A stretch of DNA of 64,000 bases from Clytia hemisphaerica (Eukaryota; Cnidaria; Hydrozoa; Leptothecata; Clytiidae), in contig CACVBU010000534.1 in the NCBI GenBank assembly GCA_902728285.1, positions 1,933,939-1,997,938 of the forward strand, written 5' to 3'. The position numbers were made by a program, and so were the translations under genes. The notes under the pieces are model-generated. The model ran no database searches and had not been told where the DNA came from. It worked only from the letters and a program-made list of their open reading frames with translations. Positions within the stretch are counted from its first letter, which is position 1; every line of letters begins with the position of its first letter. Below, piece after piece: positions 62,201 to 64,000 of this stretch.

Positions 62201-63171
62201 ATCAACTAAGGCAGACGGAAAAATTGCCGACTTTCGTCACGTGACCAGTCATTTTTCTCGTCGAAGCATTAATTGGTGATCGGAAATAATGTGAATGTCG
62301 TGTGGTTGCTTTGGTCTTAGCCTTTCTTCACATGTTTCTACTTTTTGGACTGGTGAAATTTGTAAGTGAGACTTTCCCTTTTTAAAAACTTTTTTAACGG
62401 CATTGCAGTGACCCCCTCCCACGGCCACGTCCAGAAGCCGTTAAAAAAAAGGAAAATCGTTTGTCGACGGCCCCTAAGTGACAACCTTTGGCTTGTGTCA
62501 AAAGAGCAAATTTTCTCGTTAAGACCCCCTTGTTTGGACTAAAAACACTCTCGCTTGATAATGTATTTACACCACAAACGTTTTGTCTCTAGAATTGAAT
62601 GAGAAAATTTGGTTGGTTGGTATTCTGGCTACTGCACGTTCTCAATCGGTCATTTTGTCTCATTTTAAGTTTTCAAGTTTTATTTAATGAATTGTCTTGG
62701 GAACTTGAACTTGATTCAGGTGACTCTCATCCTTGTTGTTGCAAATACATCCTGAAGATGACTGATGCTTTTTTTTCTGAAAGCTTGATTTCCGAGTGTG
62801 ACTAACGGAAAGTATCAGGTGAAGCGTACACTTGCTAAAAATTCAACACCAAGATATTGAAAAGTTTTTTACAACTGCTGACCCACCACATAAAGTCAGG
62901 TTGATATTTCACATTTCCTTTTGTGAAAATTTGGTTAAATAATATCGATCAATTTGATTTGAGTATGTTTCAAATGAGTGAGGAAAAATATATTGATTTT
63001 GATTATCAATTGATAATATATATCCAATAAGAATAATTGATTTAACTATTTTTATAGGATGATAAGAGGTATTATTGTTTGGAATGGGAGCCTTCTTGGA
63101 TTGCTGAGAAATTTGTCAAAATATTGAAACCATTATTAGTGGAAGAATATGAAAAGAAAGACAAGCCAAAG
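59291..63171 (+). CDS. Candidate 5' part of an unidentified gene (two exons, incomplete)
   Basis: Exon 59291-59383 starts MSQEANNLCPETLKQITQVL and ends NDCIK before GTATAA. Exon 63058-63171 follows ATTTTTATAG and reads DDKRYYCLEWEPSWIAEKFV, then KILKPLLVEEYEKKDKPK, before a strong GTAAGT donor. Both junctions are phase 0, so they can join to 69 residues. The first exon looks faintly like the first helices of a histone fold, and the second has aromatic WEPSW, but I do not recognise the protein. The second exon is the better supported. The intron would contain the LINE copy at 60486-61860. The gene continues beyond the window. Confidence 0.4.
59457..59488. repeat. Microsatellite, TTTA/ATTT
   Basis: Seven to eight tandem TTTA units with one interruption (GATT). 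Confidence 0.8.
59738..60106. mobile_element. CAG...CTG element, 369 bp, ACTTA duplication
   Basis: The left end CAGTCAGGGAAATCCCTCAA pairs exactly with the right end TTGAGGGATTTCCCTGACTG and continues into TTGCGGTA. ACTTA flanks both sides (59733-59737 and 60107-60111). Inner ACCGCAATTGC units recur near both ends. Confidence 0.9.
60200..60430 (+). repeat. Dispersed repeat related to 23837-24189
   Basis: TCCCACTAAGGGTAGGAAAA, GTTGTAAATTTCACAAAATT and GGCACCCTCGTCAGCTCGCA match the C-rich repeat upstream of the Gln-rich gene. It ends in a run of C. Confidence 0.6.
60486..61860 (-). pseudogene. 5'-truncated CR1-like LINE ORF2 (reverse transcriptase)
   Basis: On the minus strand it starts inside the RT (NDSQHGFRQGRSCLSQLLEH). 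It has VDTIYLDFSKAFDKVDHAIL, ISGVPQGTVLGPILFLLM, LASFADDTRML with the catalytic FADD, and DISSWILRTFNNRSSDVM, then ends LVDQIIRVGLNELDR with TGA at 60486-60488. One frame change lies near 60960 and the frame is disturbed near 60740-60830. Upstream ORF1, endonuclease and RT fingers are missing, as expected for 5' truncation on insertion. It is related to, but clearly diverged from, the LINE at 5540-11776. Confidence 0.9.
61938..62474. mobile_element. Foldback element GGGGTCGTTGACAAACGA
   Basis: The left end GGGGTCGTTGACAAACGACT followed by a T-run and AACGGCCT pairs with the right end GCCGTTAAAAAAAAGGAAAA followed by TCGTTTGTCGACGGCCCC. TAAG lies on both sides and may be a duplication. Inner GACCCCCTCCC tracts face each other. 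There is no coding capacity. Confidence 0.78.
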
Positions 63172-63328
63172 GTAAGTTATTTTTTCAATTTATTAAAATT
63201 AGAATGTTGCTCCTGACATCACCAGGGTAAAAATACTATTGGTATTATTGGTAAATTGTTGCCTGCCTGGAAGATTGTCACAAAAGTAGTATGAATCTGC
63301 CATTAGCAGAATAGAAAAGTGTCTTTTT

Positions 63329-63545
63329 GCAGAATGTTAGTGAGATACAGTGATAGACTTATCCAGATGGTGAGTGAATGTATACCGAGTTTATCGTTCT
63401 ACATCTGCAATTTGAGCTTTACTAAGCTCATTTGACGTCAATTGATACTTGGATTATCAGTCGGATTGAAAGAGAATGACATGCAAGTGAAGGTAGAGAG
63501 TCTATCACCATATTTCCCTAACACTGTATCTCACTAACATTCTGC
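63329..63545. repeat. Inverted repeat of 24 bp plus inner pair
   Basis: GCAGAATGTTAGTGAGATAC followed by AGTG (63329-63352) is exactly mirrored at 63522-63545. GTGATAGAC near 63351 is mirrored near 63500. It is probably a small MITE or foldback. A tRNA-like B-box (GTTCGAATCCC near 63598) lies just outside, so it may sit near a SINE. Confidence 0.65.
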
Positions 63546-63589
63546 CAATTGGTAGTGTGAAGGTTTCGATCACAGACTTTCACCGCAAT

Positions 63590-64000
63590 GGACTGTGTTC
63601 GAATCCCAAGCTCTTCCAGGCAGGGTGTTAGGGAAATATGGTTAGAAGTAGATTCGAATTCCAAACCAATCATTTATTACGTTATGTTTTCAAGTTGTAG
63701 GTTTCTAAAAACCATAATCTTTTTACCTCTACCATTTTTTACTATTTTGCTTCCTTCACTTATGTTCTTCTTTCTTCATTTTCGAAATCTCTTTGAATGA
63801 AGTACACGAAATAGATTTGATTCATCTGCTACCTTGCTGATGTAAATAATCTTTTAATAAATAATCGAAATTCCTTGATTCTGCCCGCGTAAACCAGACT
63901 GTTAGCAATCGAGTTACTAATATTCAACAAATAAAAATAAAACGAAATTTGCCAGGCTAGTTTTAGTCGGTTCTTCATCAGCCCTGGATTTATCCATAAT
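63590..64000. other. 3' edge of window, SINE-like scrap then AT-rich intron
   Basis: TGTTCGAATCCCAAGC near 63597 resembles a Pol III B-box, and GTGTTAGGGAAATATGG near 63627 is the complement of 63511-63527. No exon is recognised to the end of the window. Confidence 0.35.

Noticed and set aside
62599..62805. 68-residue frame with a hydrophobic start
   Set aside because: It has no homology I recognise, no good splice context that joins the 63058 exon, and ends in a run that looks non-coding.

Overview
The window reads as nuclear DNA of an AT-rich metazoan. Coding exons have GT-AG introns, and the genes are animal housekeeping types: a mitochondrial ribosomal protein bL17m, an ANKRD16 orthologue, an ACSL3/4-type acyl-CoA synthetase and a creatine-kinase relative. 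CR1-like LINE debris and very many short inverted-repeat DNA elements fill the rest. An early-branching animal such as a cnidarian would fit, but nothing here fixes the phylum.

Layout. 1-4.8 kb is repeat-rich intergenic DNA. A probable last exon of an unidentified plus-strand gene lies at 4838-5059. MRPL17 follows on the plus strand (exon 1 at 5176-5350, exons 2-4 at 16415-19005). Its 11-kb first intron carries a decayed LINE (5.5-11.8 kb) broken by at least three later insertions, a tRNA-like SINE split by a MITE, ATCGAT-rich repeats, and an intronless ANKRD16 gene (14627-15754) nested on the same strand. 19-24.2 kb is intergenic with MITEs and an 18S rRNA-derived scrap. A two-exon gene for a glutamine-rich protein of 722 residues spans 24210-27304. 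27.3-32.1 kb is repeats, including a tandem array of about 170 bp. Two genes then lie in tandem on the minus strand: a phosphagen-kinase homologue in eight exons (32142-39348) and an ACSL-type gene in fourteen exons (40385-58756). The ACSL exon lengths sum to exactly 710 codons and all junction phases agree. A candidate 5' part of another plus-strand gene (59291-59383 plus 63058-63171) starts head-to-head with ACSL.

Main points. The phosphagen-kinase homologue keeps the fold, the reactive cysteine and some active-site residues. It has lost the arginines equivalent to creatine kinase R130, R132 and R320 and carries an N-terminal membrane segment, so it looks like a membrane-anchored phosphagen pseudokinase. 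The non-coding DNA is dominated by foldback elements whose target-site duplications can be read directly. Several families are defined here: CAG...CTG ends with 5-bp duplications, CCA...TGG ends with ATCGAT arrays and 6-bp duplications, and several TA-duplicating MITE families. A 1.7-kb foldback has arms made of a 20-bp tandem repeat. Nested insertions give a relative order of events.

All gene models were built by eye from reading frame, splice sites and family knowledge. No database search or alignment program was run.
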